Assembly (NCBI RefSeq): GCF_050586465.1
Contig: NZ_JBOCEG010000004.1
Coordinates: 1 to 64,000, forward strand
Direction of reading: 5' to 3'
DNA from: CAJXYS01 sp913063035
GTDB taxonomy: Bacteria > Pseudomonadota > Alphaproteobacteria > Rhodobacterales > Rhodobacteraceae
DNA length: 64,000 bases
The notes beneath the pieces are model-generated. The model was given only the letters and a program-made list of their open reading frames with translations. It did not search any database and was not told the DNA's origin. Below, piece after piece: positions 43,684 through 52,025 of this stretch. Made by a program: the position numbers and the translations under genes. The stretch's first letter is position 1. Each line of letters starts with the position of its first letter.

Positions 43684-45549
43684 ATGCGCGCAACCGACCC
43701 CAACATAAGCCCGAATCCACCGGTCATCCGTCAGCTGAACGAGGCGGCGATCAACCGGATCGCCGCGGGCGAGGTGGTGGAGCGCCCGGCCTCGGCGGTC
43801 AAGGAGCTGGTGGAAAACGCGCTGGATGCCGGGGCGCGGCGGGTGCGGATCGAGATCGCCGATGGCGGCAAGACGCTGATCCGGATCACCGATGACGGCT
43901 GCGGGATTGCCGCGGACGATCTGCCGCTGGCCGTGGCGCGGCACGCGACCTCCAAGATCGACGGGTCAGACCTGCTGAACATCCATTCCTTCGGGTTCCG
44001 GGGCGAGGCGCTGCCCTCGCTCGGGGCCGTGGGCCGGCTGACGATCACCTCGCGCAGCGCCGGCGCGGCGGAGGCCGCGACCATCGCGGTCGACGGGGGG
44101 CGGGTCGGGCCGGTCAAGCCGGCGGCCCTGTCGGGCGGCACGGTGGTGGAACTGCGCAATCTCTTCTTCGCCACGCCCGCGCGGCTCAAGTTCCTGCGGA
44201 CCGACCGGGCCGAGATGCAGGCGATCACGGACGTGGTAAAGCGCCTTGCCATGGCCGAGCCGCGCGTCGCGTTCACGCTGGCGGACGTATCCGGCGGCGG
44301 CGAGGGGCGCGTCACGTTCCGCGCCGATGCCGGCAGCGGGGATCTCTTCGACGCGCTGGCCGCGCGCCTGTCGCGGGTGCTCGGGGCCGAGTTCGTCGAG
44401 AACGCCCTCCGGATCGACGCCGAGCGCGAGGGCCTAGCGCTCAGCGGTTTCGCGGCGCTGCCGACCTATTCGCGCGGCTCGGCGGTGGCGCAGTTCCTCT
44501 TCGTCAATGGCCGCCCCGTGCGCGACAAGCTGCTGATCGGCGCGCTGCGCGGCGCCTACATGGATTTCCTGAGCCGCGACCGGCATCCGGCGGCGGCGCT
44601 CTTCCTCGACTGCCCGCCCGAGCGTGTCGACGTGAACGTGCATCCGGCAAAGGCCGAGGTGCGCTTCCGCGAACCCGGCGTGGCACGCGGCCTGATCGTC
44701 TCGGCGCTGCGCCATGCCCTGGCGGAGGCCGGGCACCGGGCGTCCTCCACGGTGGCGGGCGCGGCGCTCGGGGCCTTCCGGCCCGAGGGGCAGGCGGGCG
44801 GTGCGCGGGTCTACCAGATGGACCGGCCCTCGGCCCCGGCGCGTGCGGCCGCCTGGGCCGCGCAGGCCCCCGCCGCCCCCGGCCTTGCCGAGCCCGCCGC
44901 CGACTGGACCGGCCCCTCGGCGCGGACCGAGGCGATCATCGACGCGGCGCCGGCGCCGGATGCCGAGGCGCATCCGCTGGGCGCGGCGCGCGCGCAGCTG
45001 CACGAGAACTACATCGTCGCGCAGACCGGCGACGGGATCGTGATCGTCGACCAGCACGCGGCCCATGAGCGGCTCGTCTACGAACGGCTGAAACGCGAGA
45101 TGGCCGAACGCGGTGTCGCCGCGCAGGCCTTGCTGATCCCCGAGATCGTGGAGCTGTCGGATGACGATGCCGCGCGGCTTCTGGCGCGGGCGGACGAGCT
45201 GGCCACGCTCGGCCTGGTGGTCGAGCCCTTCGGCGGCGGCGCGGTCGCCGTGCGCGAGACCCCGGCGGTGCTGGGCGAGGTGGATGCCGGGGCCCTTCTG
45301 CGCGATATCCTGGACGAGCTGGCCGATCTCGGCGAAAGCCAGGCGTTGCGCGCGCGGATCGAGGCGGTGCTGTCGCGCATGGCCTGTCACGGCTCGGTGC
45401 GATCGGGCCGGCGCATGGGGGCCGAGGAGATGAACGCGCTGCTGCGCGAGATGGAGGCGACGCCCCATTCCGGCCAGTGCAATCACGGCCGTCCCACCTA
45501 TGTCGAGCTCAAGCTCGCCGATATCGAGAAGCTGTTCGGGCGCGCGTGA
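43684..45549 (+). CDS. mutL: DNA mismatch repair protein MutL
   Basis: MutL links MutS mismatch recognition to strand incision. The 621 residues have the GHKL ATPase domain (IAAGEVVERPASAVKELVEN, DDGCGI, FRGEALPSLGAV, GGTVVELRNLFF) and a C-terminal dimer domain. The endonuclease motif DQHA(X)2E(X)4E is present as DQHAAHERLVYE near residue 460, with ACHGSVRSG and QCNHGRPTYVEL further on, so this MutL should nick DNA itself, as expected where MutH is absent. The N-terminal 15 residues are a short extension before RQLNEAAINRIAAG. Confidence 0.96.
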   Translation: MRATDPNISPNPPVIRQLNEAAINRIAAGEVVERPASAVKELVENALDAGARRVRIEIADGGKTLIRITDDGCGIAADDLPLAVARHATSKIDGSDLLNIHSFGFRGEALPSLGAVGRLTITSRSAGAAEAATIAVDGGRVGPVKPAALSGGTVVELRNLFFATPARLKFLRTDRAEMQAITDVVKRLAMAEPRVAFTLADVSGGGEGRVTFRADAGSGDLFDALAARLSRVLGAEFVENALRIDAEREGLALSGFAALPTYSRGSAVAQFLFVNGRPVRDKLLIGALRGAYMDFLSRDRHPAAALFLDCPPERVDVNVHPAKAEVRFREPGVARGLIVSALRHALAEAGHRASSTVAGAALGAFRPEGQAGGARVYQMDRPSAPARAAAWAAQAPAAPGLAEPAADWTGPSARTEAIIDAAPAPDAEAHPLGAARAQLHENYIVAQTGDGIVIVDQHAAHERLVYERLKREMAERGVAAQALLIPEIVELSDDDAARLLARADELATLGLVVEPFGGGAVAVRETPAVLGEVDAGALLRDILDELADLGESQALRARIEAVLSRMACHGSVRSGRRMGAEEMNALLREMEATPHSGQCNHGRPTYVELKLADIEKLFGRA

Positions 45550-46727
45550 TGGAAATTGGCGGAACCACATATGCGCTCGACGATCCGCTCGTGCTGGCGG
45601 GGCTGGGGCTGGGCGCGGTGCTGCTTCTGCTTCTGCTGCTCGTCGTTCTGGCCGTTCGGTCGGCATCGCGGTCGGCACGCGCCGCGGAGCCGCTGGGACG
45701 GCACATGGCCCAGCTGGGCGAACAGGTGCGCGCGCTCTCGGACGGCCAGCACCAGTTGTCGGGCGGCCTGCGCCACGTGTCCGAGGCACAGTCGCTGGCG
45801 CAGTCGCAGATGGTCCAGACGATGGAACGGCGGCTCGAGGAAGTGCAGAAATCGATGGGCGAGACCCTGCACGGAACGGCGGTGCGCACCACGCGCTCGC
45901 TCACCGAGCTGCAGGAACGGCTGGCAACCATCGACAAGGCCCAGGCCAATATCGAGAAACTGTCGGGCGACGTGCTCAGCCTTCAGGATATCCTGTCCAA
46001 CAAGCAGACGCGCGGCGCCTTCGGCGAGATCCAGCTGAACGACATCGTGACCAAGGCGCTGCCCTCGGATGCCTACAGCTTCCAGGTGACGCTTGCGAAC
46101 GGCAAGCGCGCCGATTGCCTGATCCACCTGCCGAACCCGCCCGGCCCGATCGTGATCGACTCGAAGTTCCCGCTGGAAGCCTACGAGGCATTGCGCGCCG
46201 CCGAGACCCAGGCCCAGGTACAGGAGGCCGCGCGCCAGATGCGCACCGCGTTGCGCGCGCATATCCGGGCGATCTCGGAGAAATACATCATCGACGGCGA
46301 AACCGCCGATGGGGCGCTGATGTTCCTGCCGTCGGAAGCCGTTTATGCCGAACTGCACGCGAATTTCGCCGATCTCGTGCGCGAGGGCTTCGCCAAGCGT
46401 GTCTGGATCGTCTCGCCCACGACCTGCATGGCGACGCTAAACACGATGCGCGCGGTGCTGAAGGATGCGCGAATGCGCGAGCAGGCCGGTGCGATCCGCA
46501 GGGAACTCGGCTTGCTCCACAAGGACGTCGAACGGCTCGGGGACCGGGTCGAGAACCTCGACCGGCATTTCGCGCTGGCGCAGAAAGACATCTCGGAGAT
46601 CAAGATTTCCGCCGGCAAGGCCGGGCAGCGCGCGCGGCGGCTCGACAATTTCGACTTCGAGGAGCTGGCGCCGGAGACGCCCGGGGAAAAGCTTGCCGCG
46701 AGCCTGGCGACGGGGTCGGAGGACTGA
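45549..46727 (+). CDS. rmuC: DNA recombination protein RmuC
   Basis: RmuC is a membrane-anchored nuclease-like protein that limits recombination at short inverted repeats. The 392-residue protein has one N-terminal membrane segment (GAVLLLLLLLVVLAV), a long coiled coil (about 50-140) and the RmuC core (RGAFGEIQLNDIVTKALPSD, VIDSKFPLEAYEAL, YIIDGETADGALMFLPSEAV, VWIVSPTTCMATLNTMRAVL). The ATG shares its A with the mutL stop (TGATG), so translation is coupled. Confidence 0.93.
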   Translation: MEIGGTTYALDDPLVLAGLGLGAVLLLLLLLVVLAVRSASRSARAAEPLGRHMAQLGEQVRALSDGQHQLSGGLRHVSEAQSLAQSQMVQTMERRLEEVQKSMGETLHGTAVRTTRSLTELQERLATIDKAQANIEKLSGDVLSLQDILSNKQTRGAFGEIQLNDIVTKALPSDAYSFQVTLANGKRADCLIHLPNPPGPIVIDSKFPLEAYEALRAAETQAQVQEAARQMRTALRAHIRAISEKYIIDGETADGALMFLPSEAVYAELHANFADLVREGFAKRVWIVSPTTCMATLNTMRAVLKDARMREQAGAIRRELGLLHKDVERLGDRVENLDRHFALAQKDISEIKISAGKAGQRARRLDNFDFEELAPETPGEKLAASLATGSED

Positions 46728-46744
46728 CCGCCCGCCGGCCCGCT

Positions 46745-47404
46745 TCAGATCCGCAGGAACGGTTGCGCCAGGCGCGGGATCAGCGCGCGGAAGCGCAGCG
46801 GCGCGTCCGTGGCGGCCAGGCAGATGCAGTCCTCTCCCGCCTCTGCGACGGGCGTGTGCTGCACCTCTTCGTCGGCGATCTCGATATCCCCGCGGGCGAA
46901 GCGATCTTCCTCGTCGCGGAAGGCGCCCTGCAGGACGAGCGTCAGCTCTGTCCCGCGGTGGCCGTGATCGGGGACCGCCGCACCGGCCGGGATGTGCAGC
47001 AGCCGCACGGTGGCCTCGTTCGACGTCGGCAGGATCGCCTGGCGGACGCCGCCACCGACGGCGCGCCAGTGCACCGCGTCGGCATCGCCGCCCACGTAGT
47101 CGCGCAGCGGCGCCGGAAACACCGAGGAACGCTGCGGCATGGTCTTCCGGTCGTCCCCGGCGGGCGCGTCACCGCAGATCCGCGCAAGCGTCTGTTCCAG
47201 GCTCGTATCGGCCAGTGCGACCGTGTCGCCCCATTCCAGCACCTGACCGCCGACGGCTTCGAATTCGCCCAGCCGGGCGCGGCACTCGTCGCAAAGCGAG
47301 ATGTGGGTCGCCACCACGAGGTTGAAGCCCTCGGGCAGGGTACCCGCGGCATAGGCCATCAACAGCCTGTCATCGAGGTGGTGCGTGATCTTGTCCATCT
47401 TCAT
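46745..47404 (-). CDS. chrR: ChrR-type zinc anti-sigma factor
   Basis: ChrR holds RpoE inactive and releases it under singlet oxygen. The 219-residue protein has the N-terminal zinc anti-sigma domain: His8/9, then ATHISLCDECRARL giving His34, Cys38 and Cys41 (HX3CXXC). A C-terminal cupin domain (about 100-215) has HGHRGTELTLVLQGAF and IEIADEEVQHTP. It has no membrane segment and so is cytoplasmic. It follows rpoE by 15 bases and should be cotranscribed from the sigma-E promoter at 48075-48104. Confidence 0.94.
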   Translation of the reverse strand: MKMDKITHHLDDRLLMAYAAGTLPEGFNLVVATHISLCDECRARLGEFEAVGGQVLEWGDTVALADTSLEQTLARICGDAPAGDDRKTMPQRSSVFPAPLRDYVGGDADAVHWRAVGGGVRQAILPTSNEATVRLLHIPAGAAVPDHGHRGTELTLVLQGAFRDEEDRFARGDIEIADEEVQHTPVAEAGEDCICLAATDAPLRFRALIPRLAQPFLRI

Positions 47405-47419
47405 CCGTCGTCGTTCAAC

Positions 47420-47968
47420 TCAGTTCATTGCATGACGCAGCCGGTCCAGCGCCAATCTAATCCGCGACTTGATCGTGCCAAGCGGCAATCCGGTTTCGGC
47501 GGCGATCTCGCTGTGGCTCAACTCGCCGAAATAGGCCCGCTCGATCAGGCTGCGTTGTTTCTCGGGCAGCTGGGCAAGCGCCTCGCCCAACCGTTCGGTG
47601 TCCTGTTGCAGGCCCATGATCTCGGCCTGGTCCGGTTCGGGTTCCGGCCCCCAGGGCAGGTCCTCCGGCTCGGGGCGCCGCTGGCGGCGCAGCGCGTCGA
47701 TCCGCCGGTTCCGCGCGATCGTGAAGACCCAGGTCGCCACGCTCGCCCGTGCGGGATCGAAGAGATGCGCCTTGTGCCAGAGGGTCGCCATGACCTCCTG
47801 CGTGCATTCCTCGGCCAGGGCTTCGTCCGCACCACCTTTCATCAGGAACGCCTTCACCCGCGGGGCGAAATGCCGGAACAGGGCCGCGAAGGCCGCCTGA
47901 TCCGCCTGTTCCCTGATGCGTATGACGCATTCTATCCACTGGCTGTCCTTTTCCTCGCTGGCCGTCAC
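47420..47968 (-). CDS. rpoE: ECF sigma factor RpoE (ChrR-linked, singlet-oxygen response)
   Basis: The 182-residue ECF sigma factor has region 2 (FAALFRHFAPRVKAFLMKGG, ATWVFTIARNRRIDALRR) and region 4 (LPEKQRSLIERAYFGELSHS, TGLPLGTIKSRIRLALDRLR), with the RPEPEDLPWGPEPEPDQA linker typical of the Rhodobacter sphaeroides protein. I chose GTG 47968 because it leaves eight residues before SQW, matching the N-terminus I recall for that species' protein. An in-frame ATG at 48070 falls on the predicted transcription start and is less likely. It activates its own promoter and the divergent operon, as judged from promoter sequence. Confidence 0.93.
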   Translation of the reverse strand: MTASEEKDSQWIECVIRIREQADQAAFAALFRHFAPRVKAFLMKGGADEALAEECTQEVMATLWHKAHLFDPARASVATWVFTIARNRRIDALRRQRRPEPEDLPWGPEPEPDQAEIMGLQQDTERLGEALAQLPEKQRSLIERAYFGELSHSEIAAETGLPLGTIKSRIRLALDRLRHAMN

Positions 47969-48074
47969 CGATACCTGTCCTGTCGTGTCTCGCGGGATGT
48001 CCTTCCCCTTACGATATAGGGGTCGGACAGGCGATGCATCCGGTTTGTCCAGGGTCTCGGCGTCGAACATGCCC

Positions 48075-48104
48075 AGATTACGCACGGCGTCGGGAACTGG
48101 ATCA
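48075..48104 (-). promoter_or_regulatory. Sigma-E (RpoE-ChrR) promoter for rpoE-chrR
   Basis: On the minus strand TGATCC (48104-48099) and TAATCT (48080-48075) are separated by exactly 18 bp. This fits the Rhodobacter sphaeroides RpoE consensus, TGATCC with an 18-bp spacer and a TAA-rich -10, and implies autoactivation. Confidence 0.8.
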
Positions 48105-48127
48105 CCTTCGAATGCAAAAAGATTTTG

Positions 48128-48157
48128 TGATCTGCGCCCGGTAAGGCAGCGTAAACA
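48128..48157 (+). promoter_or_regulatory. Sigma-E promoter for the divergent five-gene operon
   Basis: TGATCT (48128-48133) and TAAACA (48152-48157) are separated by exactly 18 bp. It faces the oxidoreductase gene at 48192, leaving a short leader of about 28 bases. Only 23 bases separate its -35 from that of the rpoE promoter. Confidence 0.8.
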
Positions 48158-48191
48158 GCAAGTAAGCAAAAACGACACGAGCGGAGCCTCC

Positions 48192-49481
48192 ATGCCATTC
48201 GAACATCCACCCGCCACCCCGAAACGCATCGCCGTGATCGGGGCGGGCATCTCCGGCCTCGGGGCCGCGCACATGCTGGCGGGCGAGAACCGCGTGACCC
48301 TGTTCGAGGCCGAGGACCGCCTGGGCGGACATGCCCGGACGAAACTGGCCGGCAAACGCGGCGATCAGCCGGTCGATACCGGGTTCATCGTGTTCAACTA
48401 CCAGAACTACCCCAAGCTGACGAAACTCTTCGCCGAGCTCGACGTGCCGGTGGCCGAGAGCAACATGAGCTTCGGCGCCTCGATCCGCGGCGGCTGGCTG
48501 GAATATTCCATGCGCAGCTTCTCGAGCATCTTCGCGCAGCGGCGCAACGTGCTGCGGCCCGGCTACTACGACATGCTTCTGGATATCATGAAGTTCAATC
48601 GCAAGGCCGTCGAGACCGCGCGCGACCCCGACATGACGCTCGGCGAACTCTTCGAGGTTCTGGGGCTGGGGCGCTGGTTCCGCGACTATTATTTCCTGCC
48701 GATCTCGGGGGCGATCTGGTCGACGCCGGTCGAAAAGATGACCGAGTTTCCGGCCCAGGCGCTGGTTCGGTTCTTCGAGAACCACGCGCTTCTGCAGGCG
48801 ACGGGGCAGCGTCAGTGGTACACCGTGCAGGGCGGTTCCATCGAATACGTGCGCCGGCTCGAGGCCGCCATCCGCGCCCGGGGCGCCGAGATCCGCACCA
48901 ACGCGCCGGTCGCGTCGGTGCGCCGCGGGCCTGCGGGCGTGACCCTGCGCGCCAGGGGCGGTGTCGAGGAAGTGTTCGACGAGGTGATCTTCGCCACGCA
49001 TTCCGACGTCACGCTCGGCATGCTGGCCGACGCAACCCCCGAGGAACGCGCGGCCCTCGGGGCGATCCGCTACCAGCCCAACACGGCGGTGCTCCATGCC
49101 GATGAAAGCTTCATGCCGGAGCGGCGGGGCTGCTGGGCCTCCTGGGTCTACAAGGCCGACGAGGAAACGACCGGGGGCGACCGGATTCCGCTGACCTACT
49201 GGATGAACTCGCTGCAGCCGATTCCCAAAGACGACCCGCTCTTCGTGACGCTGAACCCCCAGCGTGAGTTGCGCGACGACCTCGTCCACGACGTCACCAG
49301 CTTCGACCACCCGGTCTATGATCGTGCGGCGCTGCGCGCGCAGGGCGAATTGCGGGCGCTGCAGGGGCAGAACCGCAGCTGGTTCTGTGGCGCCTACATG
49401 AAAAACGGCTTCCACGAGGATGGCCTCGCCAGTGCCGTCGATGTCGTCGAGGCGATGCGGAGGCAGGCCGCTTGGGCGTAA
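48192..49481 (+). CDS. FAD-dependent amine oxidase-like oxidoreductase (fatty acid desaturase candidate)
   Basis: The 429-residue protein has an N-terminal FAD Rossmann motif (RIAVIGAGISGLGAAHMLAG with a downstream Glu in FEAEDRLGGHA) and the fold of amine oxidases and phytoene desaturases. Conserved stretches include DTGFIVFNYQNYPKLTKLF, SISGAIWSTP-type LPISGAIWSTPVEKM and YTVQGGSIEYVRRL. Its place matches the first gene of an RpoE-dependent operon in Rhodobacter sphaeroides, whose products have been tied to furan fatty acid formation; a UfaD-like desaturase role is plausible but tentative. Confidence 0.88.
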   Translation: MPFEHPPATPKRIAVIGAGISGLGAAHMLAGENRVTLFEAEDRLGGHARTKLAGKRGDQPVDTGFIVFNYQNYPKLTKLFAELDVPVAESNMSFGASIRGGWLEYSMRSFSSIFAQRRNVLRPGYYDMLLDIMKFNRKAVETARDPDMTLGELFEVLGLGRWFRDYYFLPISGAIWSTPVEKMTEFPAQALVRFFENHALLQATGQRQWYTVQGGSIEYVRRLEAAIRARGAEIRTNAPVASVRRGPAGVTLRARGGVEEVFDEVIFATHSDVTLGMLADATPEERAALGAIRYQPNTAVLHADESFMPERRGCWASWVYKADEETTGGDRIPLTYWMNSLQPIPKDDPLFVTLNPQRELRDDLVHDVTSFDHPVYDRAALRAQGELRALQGQNRSWFCGAYMKNGFHEDGLASAVDVVEAMRRQAAWA

Positions 49482-50236
49482 CGCTGGATCATATCCGCGG
49501 CGAGACCTTTCACGGGCGCAAGGGGGCGGTGGAAAACGCCTTCCGCTACCGGGTGGATTACGTCCTGACAGACCTTTCGGACACGGCTGCCGGACCGGGG
49601 CTGTTCAGCCGGAACCGCGGCAACCTGATGGCGCTGCACGACGTGGATCACGGCGGCGACCGCGGCGCGGGCCGGGGCGCGTCCTGGTTGCACGAGGTCC
49701 TCGCCGCCCACGGCCTGGACCGCGTGGCCGACGGCCGTATCCTCCTCATGGCGCAGCCGCGGGTGCTGGGGCATGTCTTCAACCCGGTCAGCTTCTGGCT
49801 GGTGCTCGACGCCGCCGACCGCCTGCGTGTCGTCGTGGCCGAGGTCAACAACACCTTCGGCCAGCGTCATTCCTATCTTTGTCACCACGACGACCTGCGC
49901 CCGATCGCGGCCACGGACCGGCTCAGCGCCCGCAAGGTCTTCCATGTCTCGCCGTTCCAGCCGGTGGCGGGCGGCTACAGCTTTCGGTTCGACATTCGCG
50001 ACGACCGGGTCGGGATCTGGATCGACTACGATGCCCCCGATGGCGGGTTGCTCGCCACGCTGACGGGTCGGCGCGTGCCGCTGACAAACCGCGGCATCCT
50101 CGGCGCGTGCCTGGCCCGGCCGTTCGGCTCGCGGCGGGTGCTGGCGCTGATCCACTGGCAGGCGCTCAAGCTCTGGTGGAAGCGCGCGCCGTTCCGCCGC
50201 GTGCCGCCGCCGCCGGCCGACGAGGTGACCCGGTGA
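49472..50236 (+). CDS. DUF1365 family protein
   Basis: The 254-residue protein matches DUF1365: FHGRKGAVENAFRYRVDYVL, LAQPRVLGHVFNPVSFWLV, VVVAEVNNTFGQRHSYLCH and KVFHVSPFQPVAGGYSFRFD. The function is unknown, but it is nearly always next to the oxidoreductase of the preceding gene and often to cyclopropane synthase genes, pointing to lipid modification. It begins at TTG with GGAGG eight bases upstream and overlaps the preceding gene by ten bases. Confidence 0.92.
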   Translation: MGVTLDHIRGETFHGRKGAVENAFRYRVDYVLTDLSDTAAGPGLFSRNRGNLMALHDVDHGGDRGAGRGASWLHEVLAAHGLDRVADGRILLMAQPRVLGHVFNPVSFWLVLDAADRLRVVVAEVNNTFGQRHSYLCHHDDLRPIAATDRLSARKVFHVSPFQPVAGGYSFRFDIRDDRVGIWIDYDAPDGGLLATLTGRRVPLTNRGILGACLARPFGSRRVLALIHWQALKLWWKRAPFRRVPPPPADEVTR

Positions 50237-51468
50237 CCGGCGCGGCCGCGCCCCGCCTGCCAGCCTATTCGGTCTTCGCCGGCGTGCTCGCCGCGGCGGG
50301 GCTGCCGATTTATATCCACGCGCCGAAATTCTACGTCGACGAATACGGGGTCAGCCTGGCGGCGCTCGGCGCCGTGCTTTTCGGGCTGCGGCTCATCGAC
50401 GTGGTGCAGGACCCGGCGCTCGGCTGGATATCCGAACGCCTGGCCGCGCGTCGCGGGCTGGCCGTCGGCCTTGGCGTCGCGCTCTTGGCGATCTCTATGC
50501 TGGCGCTTTTCGCGATGTCCCCGCCGGTGGCGCCCCTGCTTTGGTTCGGGCTCTGCCTGACCGGGCTCTTCACCGCCTTCAGCTTCCTGACGATCAACTT
50601 CTACGCTCAGGGCGTTCGGACGGCCGCCCGGCTTGGGGATCGCGGCCATGTGCGGCTCGCGGCCTGGCGTGAGACCGGCGCGCTGCTGGGGGTCTGCCTC
50701 GCGGCCATTGCGCCCAACCTCGCGATGCAGCTCACCGGCCATCCCTTCGCGGCCTTCGCCGCGGGCTTCGCGGCGCTGGCGCTGCTCGCGGGCTGGCTGA
50801 TGCGCCCCGAGTGGTCGCGGGCCGGCGCCGTCGGCGGCACCGGCATGCTGACGGTTCTGTCGGACCCGGTCGCGCGGCGTCTGCTGATCGTGGCGCTGGT
50901 CAACGCGACGCCGGTCGCCGTGACCTCGACGCTTTTCCTGTTCTTCGTCGAATCCCGCCTGCAGGCCCCCGGCTGGGACGGACCGTTGCTTTTGCTCTTC
51001 TTCATCTCCGCCGCAGCGGCCGCCCCGCTCTGGGGGCGGGCGGCGGAACGCCACGGCGCCAAGCGCGTGCTGATGGCGGGCATGTTGCTGTCGATCGCGG
51101 CCTTCGGCGTGGCGGTCTTCCTGGGCGCGGGCGACACGACCCTCTTCGCGCTGGTCTGCCTCGCCTCCGGTGCCGCGCTTGGCGCCGACATGACGCTGCT
51201 GCCGGCGATCTTTGCCGGACGCCTCGCCCGGGTCGCCCCCGAGGCGGGCCAGGGCTTCGGGCTCTGGTCCTTCGTGACCAAGTTCACGCTGGCCTTCGCC
51301 GCGGCCATCCTGCTGCCGCTCCTCGAGGCGAGCGGCTTCGAAAGCGGGACCGACAACCCGCCCTCTGCGCTGCTGACGCTGACGCTGCTCTATGCCGCGC
51401 TGCCCTGCGCCCTGAAATTCGTTGCGGTCGGCCTCTTGGCCACGACGCCGCTGAAGGAGGATTCATGA
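50233..51468 (+). CDS. MFS transporter of the sigma-E lipid operon
   Basis: The 411-residue protein has about twelve membrane segments and resembles the glycoside-pentoside-hexuronide branch of the major facilitator superfamily. Motifs include GLRLIDVVQDPALGWISERL between helices 2 and 3, and LFFVESRLQAPGWDGPLLLL in the second half. The transported molecule is unknown; operon membership suggests a lipid or lipid-derived product. GTG 50233 overlaps the previous stop by four bases; the long upstream frame is a shadow of the DUF1365 gene. Confidence 0.88.
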   Translation: MTGAAAPRLPAYSVFAGVLAAAGLPIYIHAPKFYVDEYGVSLAALGAVLFGLRLIDVVQDPALGWISERLAARRGLAVGLGVALLAISMLALFAMSPPVAPLLWFGLCLTGLFTAFSFLTINFYAQGVRTAARLGDRGHVRLAAWRETGALLGVCLAAIAPNLAMQLTGHPFAAFAAGFAALALLAGWLMRPEWSRAGAVGGTGMLTVLSDPVARRLLIVALVNATPVAVTSTLFLFFVESRLQAPGWDGPLLLLFFISAAAAAPLWGRAAERHGAKRVLMAGMLLSIAAFGVAVFLGAGDTTLFALVCLASGAALGADMTLLPAIFAGRLARVAPEAGQGFGLWSFVTKFTLAFAAAILLPLLEASGFESGTDNPPSALLTLTLLYAALPCALKFVAVGLLATTPLKEDS

Positions 51469-52025
51469 GTTTTTCCCTTGCCAGTCTGCTGATCGGCGCC
51501 GCGCTTGCCCTGGCCGCGGTCTGGCTGGCCCGGCGCTATGCCGGGTTCCGTGCCCAGCGTCCTGCCGACTACGCCGGCACGGCTCCGGCCTTCGACATCC
51601 GCGAGCGTCTGAACGGCCCGATCCTGTCGGAGGGCCTGATCTACGGCCCGCTCGGCAAGGTCACCTCGCGATTCGTAGCCGACATGGAGGCGCGCTGGGA
51701 CGGGGATTGCGGAACCATGACCGAGGCTTTCCGTTACGACACCGGAACCACCCAGGACCGCTGCTGGACGCTGCGGGTCGCCGATGACGGAACCATCGCC
51801 GCGGAAGCGCCCGACATCATCGGCACCGGCCGCGGCCGGCAGGAAGGCGCGACCGTGCGTCTCGACTACCGCATCCGGCTGCCCGAACAGGCCGGCGGCC
51901 ATGTCCTGGACGTGACCGACTGGATGTACCTGATGGAGAACGGGGCGATCATGAACCGCAGCCAGTTCCGCAAGTTCGGCATCAAGGTGGCCGAACTGGT
52001 CGCCACGATGAGGCCAAGGCCTTGA
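51465..52025 (+). CDS. DUF3833 family protein
   Basis: The 186-residue protein has one N-terminal hydrophobic segment (ASLLIGAALALAAVWLARR) without a lipobox cysteine and a beta-rich DUF3833 domain: FDIRERLNGPILSEGLIYGP, TEAFRYDTGTTQDRCWTLRV, TGRGRQEGATVRLDYRIRLP and DVTDWMYLMENGAIMNRSQF. The fold resembles lipid-binding beta-barrels, but the role is unproven. AAGGAGGA precedes the ATG, which overlaps the transporter stop by four bases. Confidence 0.9.
   Translation: MSFSLASLLIGAALALAAVWLARRYAGFRAQRPADYAGTAPAFDIRERLNGPILSEGLIYGPLGKVTSRFVADMEARWDGDCGTMTEAFRYDTGTTQDRCWTLRVADDGTIAAEAPDIIGTGRGRQEGATVRLDYRIRLPEQAGGHVLDVTDWMYLMENGAIMNRSQFRKFGIKVAELVATMRPRP

Noticed and set aside
48068..48070. ATG at 48070 as a leaderless start for rpoE
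   Set aside because: It coincides with the predicted transcription start and would add 34 residues with no match to the family; GTG 47968 fits the N-terminus of known ChrR-linked RpoE proteins.
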